Source of the DNA: Heterohyrax brucei
Lineage: Eukaryota > Chordata > Mammalia > Hyracoidea > Procaviidae
Reading direction: 5' to 3'
DNA length: 64,000 nt
Assembly: GCA_028571685.1 (NCBI GenBank)
Contig: CM053142.1
Location: 131,246,796-131,310,795 of the forward strand
Made by a program: the position numbers and the translations under genes. This document shows, piece after piece, positions 1-11,983 of this stretch. A model generated the notes under the pieces. The model was not told the origin of the DNA. It was given only the letters and a program-made list of their open reading frames with translations, and made no database searches. Every line of letters starts with the position of its first letter. Position 1 is the first letter of the stretch.

Positions 1-240
1 CAAACACTTATCTAGGCACTGCCCTTTTGCAAGTGCTATTCTCAGTACTTTGCAAATACTTACTCATTTAATCTTCATAGAACCTGTATTAGTTAGATGC
101 TGTTAGTGCTATTTTTATCTCGTAGGAAACTGGGAGACAGAGAATTAAATAACTGGCCCAAGATCACATAGCTAATAAAAGCCAACGTTTGAATCCCATT
201 CTGGTTCCAAAGTTCATGTTTTTAATCACTCTGTTATGGT
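1..240 (-). repeat. MIR SINE, antisense
   Basis: The + strand reads like the reverse complement of MIR: 'aagtgctattctcagtac', 'actcatttaatcttcat', 'ggaaactgggagacaga', 'cccaagatcacatagcta', then 'tgaatcccattctggttcc'. Heavily diverged, as expected of this old mammalian SINE. Confidence 0.8.
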
Positions 241-339
241 TCCTGTGAGCAGAGCAGTAGTTGTTTCAGATTCCCTAAAGGACAGAGTAGTACCGCTTGA
301 TGGGGTTTCCAAGGCTATAAATCCTTATTTTTTAATTAT

Positions 340-1232
340 GTTTTAATTAGCATATCATTATGCTCAAATGGATTTCTCATTCAAAATTTATGCACGTATT
401 GTTTTGTGACATTGGTTGCCGTCCCTGCAATGTGGCCACGTACTCCCCCTTTCCACCCAGGTTTCCTGTGTCCATTTGTCTACTTTCGTCTTGTCTTGCT
501 TTTGGTCTCTTATATTTTATTAAACTGAGAAGTGCATTCCTCACATGTATTATTTTTTGTTTTATAGGCCTCACTAATCTTTGTCTGAAAAATGGTGTTC
601 AGGAATGGTTTCAGTCCTATGTTAGCAGAGTATTCAAGGGCCGTAGTTTTGAGAGTTCCTCAGTCTCTGTGAGACCAGTAAGCCTGTTTTGTTTTTTTTT
701 CCATGAATTTGAATTTGCTTCTACATTTTTCTCCTGCTGTGCCCAGGGACTCTCCTCTCTGTTGTGATCCCTGTCAGAGTGGTTGTTGTTGGTGGTTGGG
801 CACCATCTAGTTCTTCTGGGCTTGGACTGGTGGAGTCTCTAATTCATGTGGCCCTTGAGTCCTTTGGGCTAATGTTTTCCTCGTATCTTTGGTTTTATTC
901 ATTCTCCTTTGCTCGGAATGGGATGGGACCAAAAGATACATCTTAGATCCCTGCTTGCCAGCTTTTAAGACCTGAGATGCTCAAAAAGGTAGGATATAGA
1001 ACATTTTCTTTATGAACTGTGTTATGCCATTTGACTTAGACATACCCCGAGACTATGGTTTCCAGGCACCAGCCCCAGTTACTCATCCCCTCAATATGTT
1101 GGGATATATCCAAGAAACTTCTATCCTTTGGCTTTGTGTTGATGTCCCCTATTTTGTGTATAGTCCTTCCCTTCACCAAAGTTGACACTTGTCTACTACC
1201 TAGTTAGTGATTTCCCCTCTTCTGCCCTCTGC
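340..1232 (-). mobile_element. L1 LINE 3' UTR, antisense
   Basis: The + strand carries pyrimidine-rich blocks in a fixed order: 'tttcctgtgtccatttgtc', 'gttcaggaatggtttcagt', 'gggcaccatctagttcttct', 'ggaccaaaagatacatctta', 'ccagcttttaagacctga', and near 1180 'ttcccttcaccaaagttg'. The same order recurs at 12.4, 16.2 and 49.7 kb. I identify it from memory as the reverse complement of the lineage L1 3' UTR. Family assignment needs RepeatMasker. Confidence 0.6.
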
Positions 1233-1410
1233 ATGGAAACCCTGGTGGTGTAATAGATTAGAACTACAGCTGCTATCCAAAAGGTCTGCACTTTGAATCT
1301 ATCAGGCACTCCTTGGAAACCCTGTGGGGCATTCTGCTGTGTCCTGTAAGGTTACTATGAGTCTGAATCAACTGGACAGCCATGTGTTTGGTTTGGTTTG
1401 GGTTTATCAT
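1232..1410 (+). repeat. AfroSINE
   Basis: Sense copy: 'ggaaaccctggtggtgtaa', 'gctgctatccaaaaggtct', 'actccttggaaaccctgtgg', 'tgtcctgtaaggttactatg', ending in the GT-rich tail 'tttggtttggtttgggttt'. Confidence 0.88.
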
Positions 1411-1494
1411 CCCACCCTTTTAACCATCAAAGAATACAAGAATTTTTTTTCTATGTGTCAAGTTGTAAATCTTCATGGAAGTGTAGTGCTGCTT

Positions 1495-1578
1495 CCCTGG
1501 AGCAGCTGGTGAGTTTGAAACACCAACCTTTTGGTTAGCAGGTGAGCATTTAACTACCACACCACCAGGACTCTTTGG
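1495..1578 (-). repeat. AfroSINE head fragment, antisense
   Basis: Only the tRNA-like head half remains: 'gagcagctggtgagttt', 'accaaccttttggttagcag', 'ccacaccaccaggactc'. Confidence 0.7.
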
Positions 1579-1671
1579 CACCCTTACTTCCCAGAATAGG
1601 AAAAATTGGACTATAATTCAGATAGTATTTTGTCTTATTTTACAGAAGGTCTAACCATTTTGGTTATTCTT

Positions 1672-1850
1672 CAAAGTTGACTCCAACTCACAGTGACCCC
1701 ATGTGATGGTCTAGAACTGCACCATAGGGTTTTCTTGAGTATAATCTTTTTGGAAGTGGCATACTGTGTTTCTGTCCCACACTTTAAACTAGGAGAGAGG
1801 CTTTCACCATAGGCTGTTTGACAGATTAGAAAACAAGACCATAGCAAAGA
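1672..1850 (-). repeat. AfroSINE tail fragment, antisense
   Basis: The tail half reads 'gttgactccaactcacagtg', 'gaactgcaccatagggttt', 'cttgagtataatctttttgg', then loses identity. Confidence 0.65.
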
Positions 1851-1967
1851 GGCCACTAAAAAAAGAAAGAAACTTAAGAGTATTGCAGCCTGAGATCACT
1901 TAGTATGAGGGAAAGCCACATTCATTCCTGGCATTCCAAGAAGGCATCACTGCCTCAAAGTCAGTAC

Positions 1968-2310
1968 CAGACCAAAACCAAACCCGCTGCCATCAAGTCA
2001 ATTCCAACTCATAGCGACCCTATAGACCAGAGCAGAACTGCACCACAGGGCTTCCAAGGAGCACCTGGCAGATTTGAACTGCTGACCTTTTGGTTAGCAG
2101 ATGTAGCACTTAACCACTATCGCACCAGGGTTTCCAAGAGTAAGCCCAAATGGCAAAAGCCAAGCCTTCCTTGCAGTCGACTGGTACTCCTAGTGAGCCT
2201 AGAGTTCAGGCTAGAAATCCACTGTAGAGTTTTGTAGGAGCACTTGGCAGATTCAAGCTGCTGACCTTCTGCTTACAAGCTGAAACACTTAACCACTAAG
2301 CCAGCAGGTA
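1968..2310 (-). repeat. AfroSINE pair, antisense
   Basis: A full antisense copy at 1968-2135 reads 'accaaacccgctgccatc', 'agcgaccctatagaccagag', 'ctgaccttttggttagcag' and ends 'ccagggtttcc'. A second, partial copy follows at 2216-2310 ('gctgaccttctgcttac', 'taaccactaagccagcagg'). Confidence 0.85.
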
Positions 2311-2719
2311 AGTATGTTTTTAATGATGTGCCAGGTCATCAAGGTAATAGTTATGTAATATTCTGTAAACTCAGTAAGATTAGGAATGAGATATTTTAGA
2401 TATAATTCTAGAAAATTTTTAAGATATTTTTAAGGCACAAGTTTCTCTTAATTGAATGTTTAATGGACCTCACTATTATAAAACAGAGGAGGGACTACTG
2501 TATTCACCTGAGTGCAACACTAATCCAGCTCATTTGATCTCCTTATCATGCACTGATTTAAGAACCAGTAAAACTCACATGGGACAGAAAGAATCTTCAA
2601 ATAAAACAAATTTTCTTAGCTTAGCTTCCTAATCAAGTCACAGTCAATATTTTATTTAAATTCTCTTTAAAAATAGGAAATAATTTTTACAACTTTTAAA
2701 ATTGTGGGATATATCTGAA

Positions 2720-3150
2720 CAGAACAGTGTATGTATATACACTGCTGCAGTCCACTTTCCCTGCCGTCCTCAGCTGGGGTGGTTGATTCAGTTTCATGAT
2801 GGATGCTTGCATGCTGTGGCCTATAATTTTCCTCTTTTTTAAAATCTACAGTCTTGACAAAGATTAGACTGGACTAAGGGACACAGAACGATGCAGGTGG
2901 TATGTGTACTTTATGGTTTTATATATATGCATATAAGGCTGTCTAACTGGTTTCTTTGTAGAGTGGAGACGAGAGGGTGTAGAGGAGGGGACAAGTGTTG
3001 GCTGAGTGGATACTGGAAGAGTGGAAAGGAAGAGTGTGCTGTCACAGGGTGAGGAGAGCAGATCGAGTCGCAGAGAGACAGGTGCTTGGGGTTTATATGG
3101 CAAATTGACTTGGATTGTAAACTTACTCACAATAAAAAAAGAAAAAAATC
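2720..3150 (+). mobile_element. L1 3' end with A-rich tail
   Basis: Sense-orientation counterpart of the antisense L1 3' UTR blocks elsewhere in the window ('ggtgtagaggaggggaca', 'gtgctgtcacagggtgagg'). It ends in 'acttactcacaataaaaaaag' minus one base and an A-rich run near 3130-3148, as for a LINE poly(A) tail. Confidence 0.5.
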
Positions 3151-3344
3151 GACAGTCTTTTGAGATTCAAAGACTTTTCTGTCTTTCCTAGCCCAAAGCA
3201 CATCTTTGACCTGGAGTTTTCTATAAAACCTTGCTATCTGGTCCATATGTTTGACTATAATGATGTAGCACTCAGTGCTCATTTCCTTTTACAGCCGTGT
3301 ACTATAAATCTTGCATTGTATTCTCTCTTTGAGAGTTTTAGAGT

Positions 3345-3595
3345 TAGTATAGCAGAGTGAGTTAAGGCCTATGGATTTAGAACCAGACTTCCTGGATTTA
3401 AATCTCAGCCCTCCTGCTTACTAGCTCTGTGATCTTAGGCAAATTACCTTACCAGTCTATGCTTTGTTTTCTCATGTATAAAAGGGATAGTAACATTTAA
3501 CTATCTTATGACTGTTTGTTAAGGTTAAATGAGTTAATGTATGTAAAGCACTTAGAACAATTCTTGCCCCAAAGTAAGTGCTATGTAAGGGCAGG
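3345..3595 (+). repeat. MIR SINE
   Basis: Sense MIR order: 'tagtatagcagagtgagtta', 'cttactagctctgtgatctt', 'ggcaaattaccttaccagt', 'gttaaatgagttaatgtatg', 'taaagcacttagaacaatt'. An L2-like 3' end follows ('ctctttgagggcacattcc', 'gtgaatgtttattgaattt') to about 3740. Confidence 0.8.
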
Positions 3596-4185
3596 CTGTG
3601 ATCACCATGATTTTTATCATGTTCGCAAGGGGTTTTAAGCTCTTTGAGGGCACATTCCTTGTACATATTGTGTTCCTCACAAGTCCTGGACTAGTTTTTA
3701 GTCAAGTAGTCAGTGAATGTTTATTGAATTTGTTTAAATATATATTTTTTAATTCATTAGAAAAAGATCTTGAAGAAAATATACAAAGGTGTTAACAGTG
3801 TTGCGTGGTTGGGATTATGAGAATTCTTTTTATTATTTTAACTTGCCTTTATTTTCTAATTATCTTTAATGCCTATGTATTGCTTTTGTAGTAAATTAAT
3901 ATAAATACATTCACTCAGTTAAATAAGAAAAATGAAATTCACCTTCAGAGGTAGGATATTATTGCCATGATTCTTATAAAGAAAATTATATTTCTGGATA
4001 CTATTCAACTTGCTCTTATACTCTTACTTCTTGCTGTCTGCCCCATTCATTCTCTTTCTTTTTTATCTTGTTCTGAATGGTTGGCCATTTGTGTTTTCTT
4101 TAATGCCTAACGAAATGTATTTTTACTTGATAATTACAATGATTACAGCTACTTTTCATTAGTGATTCTTTTGGTTTATTTGTAG

Positions 4186-4344
<159 letters not shown>

Positions 4345-5029
4345 TAACTACTGCATGGCCTGAATGAGTGTAGTGGGTTATTCCCAGGCTTTTATTACAT
4401 CTTCACATTCAGGTCTGGAAATTTATAGAAATATGAACTGGGGAAATGGGCTAGCTTTCTGTACCATGAATGTTTTTTCATTTTTTAAAATAATACATCA
4501 CCTTTTTTTAATCAATATTAACATGGAACTCTAGTCCTTGCGCATAATAGGGTCACATAAGCATTTGTTGAATAAATGAATAGTGGGGGTGGAGGCTTAG
4601 CTTTTAGTCAATGTCCAGTTATCAATAATAACAGAGTAGAAGTATGACTAATTCAGACTGCAAGAGATACTTTCAACCATCTGACTTTGGAGCCTGTTTT
4701 TGTACTTATTTCGAGATGGGTGTGCCTGTTTTTTTGAATGTTGAGGAAAATGAGTCATACTTGAATGTCTGGGTCCAACTTAGCTGCCCGTTTCTACCCT
4801 TGTGCTGTCCTTTGTTTCTCTTAGCATTTCACTCTGGTCCTCCTCTTAGGCAGAGACAAAGAATGGATTTCCCTAGGTCAGAGAGGTGGTTTAGTAACAT
4901 CGTTATCAGAGGATGTCAGTTTTTGTAAATGAGTGACTACTAAGTGAGATGTTACCAAATAAGCCGCATCAGTTGGCAGATACTAAGACGCAGCAACGAC
5001 AGCAGTGATGATGATTTTTCTAAAGCCAG

Positions 5030-5265
5030 CCCTTAATGCATGCTTATTTTGTGCCAGGCTCTGTGTCAAGAACTTTGTATGTATTGGGTCATTTATTTGT
5101 CACAGCAGCTCTGTGAGTTAGATTCTATCATTCTATTTACAGAGGAGGAAATGGAGGCATAGAAAGAGTAAATAAGCCAGCTGAGGTCACACAGTTGAGA
5201 ATGTGGTGTCCAGATTTGAGCCCAGACTGTCTGCTCCCACAAGTTGTGTAGCACACTGCCGGATC
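5030..5265 (-). repeat. MIR SINE, antisense
   Basis: Reverse-complement MIR order: 'tgccaggctctgtgtcaaga', 'gtcacagcagctctgtgagt', 'gaggaggaaatggaggca', 'gctgaggtcacacagttg', 'gatttgagcccagactgtct'. Confidence 0.82.
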
Positions 5266-5361
5266 AAGGCATCTAAGGATATGCTACCATTAAGGAAATG
5301 TTCATTAATTCATTCAACAAATATTTTTTTAATATCCACTATAAACAGTTTAAGGATCAGT

Positions 5362-5545
5362 GGTAGGCACTTAACTGCTAACTGATAGGTCAGTGTTTCA
5401 AACTCACCAGCTCTTCCATGGAAGAAAGATGTGGCAGCGTGCTTCCATAAAGATTTACAACCTTTGAAACTGTATGGTGCAGTTCTGCTCTGTTCTGTAC
5501 TGTCAACCAAACCAATGGCAGTGGTTTTTTTGGTTATAAATCATT
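5362..5545 (+). repeat. AfroSINE, long form
   Basis: Sense copy with the extra middle segment: 'aactgctaactgataggtca', 'catggaagaaagatgtggca', 'gcttccataaagatttacaa', 'ctgctctgttctgtactgtc', 'caatggcagtggttttttt'. Confidence 0.8.
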
Positions 5546-6015
5546 CACAGATTGAACAGATAATTATTTACTAAGCATCTGCTATGTATCAGGCACTGCG
5601 AGTACAATGGAGAATCAAATACACAGAAGTCTGCTTATTCATGGGCTTAAATCCTGCTAAGTAAGAGAGACTACAGATGGGGAAGTGGGTTATATGTATA
5701 CAATGTTGGATAGTGGTGAGTGCCAAAGAGAAAAATAAAGCAGGGAGGGGATATGTACTGTTGGGGGCAGGGTTGAATTTTTGGGTCGTGTAGCCAGGAA
5801 GGCCTCACTGAGAAAGTGACCTTTTAATAAAGATGTGAAGGCTGTTTATGCCAGATGGAGGGAAAAGCAAGTGAGAGGGCCTGGGGAACGAGGAAGCCTG
5901 TGCAGGGTGAGCAGATGGAGGTCTCTGAGAGGTTTAACAGGAGCCAGATCGAGGAGAGTTTTTACTTAAGTTTTAACAGAATCACCCTGGCTATTGTGTT
6001 GAGAATAGACCAAGG

Positions 6016-6225
6016 CAGGGTTTTTCAACCTCAGCACTATTGATCTCTTGGGCTGGACAATTATTTGTTATAGAGGCCTGTCTTGTGTACTGTAAGATAT
6101 TTAGCAGCATCCCTGGCCTCTAACCACGAGATGCTAGTAGCACCTTCTTTCCCCCTTTGTAGTAACTAAAAATGTCTCCAGACATTGGCCAGCTGGTAAA
6201 ATCATCTTTGGGTGAGAATGATTGG
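6016..6225 (-). mobile_element. MER5A hAT-Charlie non-autonomous DNA transposon
   Basis: It begins CAGGGTTTTTCAACCTCAGC and ends near 'ggtgagaatgattg', an imperfect terminal inverted pair. The interior has 'aagatatttagcagcatccc', 'ctggcctctaaccacgag' and 'aaatgtctccagacattggc', the MER5A signature read from the far end. It sits inside the older repeat that continues on both sides. Confidence 0.75.
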
Positions 6226-6325
6226 ACTGAAAGAGGCAAGAGAAGAGGAGTGACAATTACCTGGCTACTGCAGTATTCCCATTGAGAAGAATGGTGGTTA
6301 CCAGACTGGTAGCAGTGCATATAAG

Positions 6326-6500
6326 GAGCCCTGGTAGCACAGTGGTTAAGCCCTAGGCTGCTGACTGGACAAGTCAGCAGTTTGAGCTCACCAGCAGCTC
6401 CACGGAAGAAAGATCTGGCAGCCTGCTTTTCCAAAGCCCACAGCCTAGGAAACCCTGTACAATTCTGCACTGTCTGTGGCATCAGCAGCATCCAACAGTA
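6326..6500 (+). repeat. AfroSINE, long form
   Basis: 'aaggagccctggtagcacag', 'tggttaagccctaggctgct', 'cacggaagaaagatctggca', 'ggaaaccctgtacaattctg'. The 3' tail is cut short. Confidence 0.85.
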
Positions 6501-7263
6501 GTAGCAGTGGTGGATATAGTGAGAAGTGATTGGATTCTGGATCTGTGTCAAGGAGAGTCACAGGATTTCCTGAAAGACTGGATGTGGAGAATGAGATGAG
6601 ACAAGGCTGATTTATAAGGGCTTTGGCCTGAGCGTCTGGTGGAATGGAGTTGCCATCAGCTGAACTAGGGCAGCCTGAAAGAGAAGGAAGGAAGGCCAGG
6701 GAGTCAGCTTTGCTTATGTTAGTGTCAGTGGCCTGTTCAACAGTTTAGGTGGGTGTTTGAGGAGTCACTTACATAAACAAGTCTGGGAGTTCATGGGCTG
6801 GAAATATCACAGAGGGAGGCGGTAGTGATTTAAAGTTGTGAGACTCAGACTGTCAAGCAAATGAGTAGAATAAGAAAAGCTATCCAGAGACTGAGTCCTG
6901 AATTATTTCACTGGTTAGAGTTCAGAGAGATGGGGAGGAACTAGGCAAAAGACTGAGGGAGCGATCTGAGGTAGAAGGAAGAACCATGTGAGGAAAGTGT
7001 TTCAAAGGGGAAGGCGTGGTCACTGTGTCAGATGCCATGACAGGTTGAGCATGCGGGAGACTGATAATCAGTAATGTGATCCAGTGAAGTGGAAGTCACT
7101 GATGATTGTGACACGAGTGTGAGGCTAGGGGACAAAAGCCTAACTAGAATAGAGTATGGAACTGGACGAAAGGAACAGAAGATACGAAGGGTGGACCACT
7201 TTTTTCTTTTTTCAGCAATTTACAAAAAGCCCCACTGAAAGAGTTTCTTTAAATTTGCCTTCC

Positions 7264-7432
7264 ATGGGAACCCTGGTGCCACAGTGGTTAAGAGCTCAAC
7301 TGCTAACCCAAAGGTAGGCAGTTTGAATCTACCGGCTGCTCCTTGGAAACCCTGTCGGGCAATTCTACTCTGTCCTATCACGTCACTATGAGTCAGAATT
7401 GAGTCAACAGCAACCAGTTTGGTGATTTTTTA
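7264..7432 (+). repeat. AfroSINE
   Basis: 'gggaaccctggtgccacagt', 'gctaacccaaaggtaggcag', 'ctccttggaaaccctgtcgg', 'cactatgagtcagaattgag', then a GT-rich tail. Confidence 0.88.
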
Positions 7433-7729
7433 ATGTAGCATACATATCGTGAACTGTTCATTAACTACTTATAAGAGAGACTGAGGGGTCAGCAGTAAAG
7501 CTGAAGTGTAGGGTCCAGTGTATGTGAAGATGAGTCATAACCGAAAAGACAGCGTATTTTGTTACGAGTATAATTAGCATCCTTGGGAAGAGCCTCTATC
7601 TCAGGAAATCGCCTCTACTAGGACAGAAAAGGACAGGTTTCCCCAGAGACATGGCCTGCGCTCCTGAGGTGCAGCTGCTGCCAGCAGGTGCTCACAGGCT
7701 GCTTTGCTGGCCAGCTCAGAGCAGATGGA

Positions 7730-7910
7730 AGCCCTGGGCTTTGCGGTCAGACAGATCGTGTGAATTTCCAACTCTGACAGTACTTGTGGGTCTCAACAAG
7801 TCATGGGAAATATCAGCGGCTCAGTCTTACAAAATAGAGAAAATAACATTTACCACATTGAGCTTTTGTGAGGATTTGGAAGAATACCTTTTAAGGACCA
7901 TCCAGAACAA
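7730..7910 (+). repeat. MIR SINE
   Basis: 'ggctttgcggtcagacagat', 'gtgggtctcaacaagtcatg', 'ctcagtcttacaaaatagag', 'cttttgtgaggatttgga': the order of MIR in sense, diverged. Confidence 0.6.
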
Positions 7911-7921
7911 ACCTTTTGCCA

Positions 7922-8082
7922 TTGTTTGCGACTCATACTGACCCTAAGGGACAGAGCAGAAGTGCCCCACAGGGTTTCTAAGACTCTGTGGAATACTGTC
8001 ACATCTTTCTCTCGCTGGTGGGTTCAACTGCTGATCTTTTGGTTAGCAGCCGGGGGCTTAACCACTGCACCACCAGGTCTCA
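7922..8082 (-). repeat. AfroSINE, antisense
   Basis: 'gcgactcatactgaccctaa', 'agtgccccacagggtttcta', 'gatcttttggttagcagccg', 'taaccactgcaccaccaggt'. Confidence 0.85.
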
Positions 8083-8139
8083 TTTGTCAAGCACTTAGTG
8101 GCTGTTTACTATAAAAAATAATGCTATTAAATAGATAAC

Positions 8140-8285
8140 TGTTATTAAAGTTAACACATGGCATTTAATACATGCTGGGTGCTTTGCATATAGTAACTCA
8201 TTTAATCTCATAGTAGCTGGTAGGTAAGTACTATTTTATCCCATTTGACAGCTGAAGAAACAGAGGCACAGGGTGGTAGCTATTT
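8140..8285 (-). repeat. MIR SINE, antisense
   Basis: 'gctgggtgctttgcatatag', 'taactcatttaatctcatag', 'gctgaagaaacagaggcaca'. Confidence 0.78.
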
Positions 8286-8419
8286 CTAGTGTTTTGGGGA
8301 AGAGTATATGGGTACATACCAAACATGTGGAGGACAGTGAGGTACTAATTTTTAAAGGAAACTAACTGTATTCAGTTTCTTTAATGAATAATGCTTTGGA
8401 AAAGCTTTACTCCAGAGTC

Positions 8420-8655
8420 ACTGGTGGTGTACTAGAATAGAGCATGGAGTTTAAGGCTAGGTGGACCATCTTTAAGTGTGGACTCCGTCTCTGCCACTTG
8501 AGAACTCTGTGATCTGGGCCAAGTTACTTAAAATCCCCAAGCCTCTACAGTTATAAAATACAAAGAGTAATACTCCAGTGAAGGTAGATGTGATGCTTAA
8601 GTCAGATGATGTTGTATAAGGCACCGGGCCTGGTGTGTAGTGTCACTCTCTCTCC
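8420..8655 (+). repeat. MIR SINE
   Basis: 'gtactagaatagagcatgga', 'gtctctgccacttgagaact', 'gtgatctgggccaagttact', 'aaatccccaagcctctacag'. Confidence 0.72.
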
Positions 8656-9047
8656 TGCAGTTAAGCATGCTGGACGTGTTTATGGTGAGTTAGCACGCAT
8701 ACTTTTACACATCTCATTTGCCAAGAGAAATTAATTAGAAATGCCACTAAAATATAACTTGCTGTGCAAAATTATCTTTTCTGCTCTTCATTATAAATTT
8801 ATTTCCCAGCCTTTTATTGTAGCCACTTTCTATTTTGGGGATGGTGGAATCAATCTTCTGCCCCTGGTTAATGACTGAAACCTACTTGAGGAATCTAGGC
8901 TTGTCCCAGGGCTCCACTGAAGTTCTTGTTCTTTAGATGGTGTGGCTGTGCGCAGTCTGTTTCCTGCCCTTCTTTCTAGCCAGAGACCTTGACTCTGTGT
9001 GTGCGCACGCGCGGTGAAAGGGGGGAACACCGAAGGGGTGGCGGTAA

Positions 9048-9296
<249 letters not shown>

Positions 9297-10009
9297 CTTG
9301 GCGTTTATGAGGAAAAGAAAGTTGCTTCAAGAAGGTAAAAAGAAAAGTCAAATGTGCAAATAACTTGCAAAGAAGCAAAGAAAATTTTAGTGCAAAATCC
9401 ACTGAATCATGGTTTATAAGAAGCAACAAAAGGAATTTTATTCATAAATGTGAATTTTTTAGACCTTTTTTTATCCTCTGAAAGAAAAATGGGTCCTCCT
9501 TGATTTCAAAGATGATTGTGTGACATAAGAAGTATATAGGATGGTCTGGTTATATCAGGTGAAGTACATGAAAATTAAAATTCTATACTAATTACCAAGG
9601 GATTAGTATTACTGTATTACACGTGTGTTATGGCATTAAAATGTTTAGATTATTTTAAGGAAGGACCCCGGGACTCCTGCATGGTAGGGGATGGTTTCTG
9701 ATTTTGACCAGTGTATTCAGGTCGATTAAAATCTACTGTATCATTTTCCTTGGTTAGTTTAACTTTCTGATTTGTATAGACAGCATAGTAGAGAAGGTGA
9801 CCTGTAAAACTAAAATCTAATTCTAAAAGTGCTCTATTTGTAGTAGAAAATGGATTATTAAAAAAAAAAGTTTTGGTAATGTCTAACATAAGGCTAATTT
9901 CCAAAATGTGAAGATAACGCATATCCCCACTTTCCCTTTTTCATCCTGACACCAGTCAGGAAGGTACCGCCATGTTGTACTTTCTGACTGTAATCACGCA
10001 GATGTGGAT

Positions 10010-10560
10010 CTCCACGAGTTAGGACTCTCTCCTTCCAGCTTCTGCCCAATAGGGAAACCCTAGCCTCTGCTGGCTGTCACTGCCCCCTGGTAGGTTGGAT
10101 AATTTGCTAGAATGACTCACTGAACTCACAGAGACTACCTCGTCTTACAGTTACCCATTAATTGTAACAGGAAAGGGTACCAAGTGAAGAGATGCATCAG
10201 GCAGAGTCTGGGGGAAGTCATTGCTGCCCAAGACTTCCGTTGTCCCCAGGGATGTTCTCAGTGCTGCAGTAAGCCCCAGTAAGCCCCAGTAAGGCAGGCC
10301 CCGTAATCATTGAGGCCCCATGCATACACGTTAATCAGTATGCATGATTAATTCCTTATGCTTCCTCCCTTTCTGAGGTGGGCTGCTGGAGTCGGGGCTC
10401 TGCAGCCACGATTCATTTTCCTACTTTCAAGTGTTGCCTGGCTACTTGATCAAACAAAAGCCCCCTAATTGCTGACAAATTCCAAGAGCTATTTTCAGAA
10501 ACCAGAGGAAAACAGCCAAATCAAGTTCTTTGTCCCACAGTGGATATTCTCTTTGTTGAG
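10010..10560 (-). mobile_element. Probable ancient ERVL-type LTR fragment, antisense
   Basis: 'gctagaatgactcactgaac', 'gaagagatgcatcaggcaga', 'attccaagagctattttcag' and 'agttctttgtcccacagtgg' occur in an order I associate with old mammalian ERVL LTRs in reverse orientation. No ends or target duplications are visible. Non-coding. Confidence 0.35.
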
Positions 10561-11977
10561 CTTTCCGTGAACTTGAGAATGTACGTGTGAAGTTCAAAAA
10601 CTAGCCTTCTGACTGGCTGAAAGACAGTGGAAGGAGTTGAACTGGTTTCTTCTTATCCTAGTAACTGCTTCCCAGCCTCTCCGAGCATTTATTAGTAATG
10701 TATTTCTTTTTTATTTAGAGTGAAAATATACATAAGAAAACATACCCATTCAACAAAAGAGCCCAATGCTCAAGATGAACGTTCTTTATTAAATGAATTA
10801 AATTTTTCTTTAGTTTGTATTGGTAATTTCTTCCTACCTTCTCCCTGCCAACACTCCCTGCCCCCACCTTTGTGGCATTCCAGGAGCTTTCTTTGGAATT
10901 TGGATCTGAAGTGAACTCTGCCCAGCCTTTCCAAGGTGGCTGAGGAAAATTCCCATGCACTAATGCAGGGCAAATGTTACTCAAATGCCAGGCAGCAACT
11001 GGGTGAATATCTCAGGAGAGATTTGTAAAAGAAATAGTCCTTGTTTAATTAGTTCCATGAGTCTTTAAAGGGGTAAGTTAAAGCAGTTAGGGAATAGCAG
11101 GAATAAATGATTCCCAGTTAAGGAAATGCCACATATTTAATTGCAAGATGTATTTCTGCTTTCCAGTTGCTTTACTTATGAGCATTAAAAATAGTTTATC
11201 ATCTCTCACAATAAATTGGGTTAGATAACCCCACTTGTAATGAACTTTTAAGTGAGGATAAACAAAGAGCCATATGTATAAAATATACCTTTTGGATTTT
11301 TTTTCTGGCATATTTGCAATGAAAAACTGTTCTGACAGAAGATCAGTGTATCAGTCTGTTGTGTATGGTTTTCTCTTTTTGTTTTGAACATTCTTTGGTT
11401 TTTCTCAGTTTACAAAGATCTATTTTGCTAAAAAGTACAACAAAATTATTCTTTACCAGATGACTCAGTATTTTGTTTGTCTAAGAAATGTTTAAATTTA
11501 TGTAACATTGTTTTCCCCAAACTGGAGAAAAGTATGTCAGCTCATTAAGAATTTTGTGACATTTATGCACTAAAAACAGCTGAGTGGATTTGTGCCATGT
11601 ACAAAGTCTTAACTGTAAATAAAATTCAGGGCCACTTGGGAGGTTATAATAAATGACCTGTGTCAATAGGAATGTAGGCAGAAGGCTGGGGTAAAACAGG
11701 GTGGGGATACTTGTGTAAAAGTGAATGAAATACGTGCCGAAAAGTAGTAGTCTGTTGAACAGTTTTCGCCCTCAAGGATGATCATACTGTTGTTGAAAAG
11801 AAACTTCCTGAAACACACATACACACACAGAGGAAAACACCATAGTATTGGGACCAGCAAGAAACAAACCAGAAATGCAATGCTTTTGAAGAAAAAATGC
11901 TGTCCTTTTGTTACCAATGTTACTGCAGTTATTTTGTATCCTGTGTTAAGTGACTGGTTTAGTTTATACCTGTTAGA

Positions 11978-11983
11978 AATAAA
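11978..11983 (+). terminator. SLC35E3: Candidate poly(A) signal
   Basis: AATAAA, the distal of the two canonical hexamers downstream of the SLC35E3 stop (the other at 11618-11623). No repeat accounts for this stretch, and intergenic repeats begin about 440 bp later. Confidence 0.4.

Larger units (their letters stand above)
1..4185 (+). other. SLC35E3: SLC35E3 intron (partial, upstream of penultimate coding exon)
   Basis: No coding exon is recognisable here. The stretch ends in a tttatttgtag acceptor directly before an exon that reads as SLC35E3. It is built largely of repeats that are listed separately: MIR, L1 3' ends in both orientations and several AfroSINEs. About 3745-4185 is AT-rich and I assign nothing to it. 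Confidence 0.85.
5550..7560. repeat. Ancient mammalian interspersed repeat, interrupted
   Basis: The blocks 'gcatctgctatgtatcagg', 'ggaaggcctcactgagaaag', 'gcaagtgagagggcctgggg', 'atcaccctggctattgtgt', 'gggctttggcctgagcgtct', 'aaagtgtttcaaaggggaag' follow the order of a common old mammalian repeat I know, whose left edge is L2 3'-end-like. I cannot name the family with confidence. It is split by a MER5A (6016-6225) and two AfroSINEs. A second fragment of it is at 13110-13340. Confidence 0.5.

Noticed and set aside
6120-6551. 143-codon minus-strand open frame
   Set aside because: It is made of MER5A and AfroSINE sequence read through; no independent gene.
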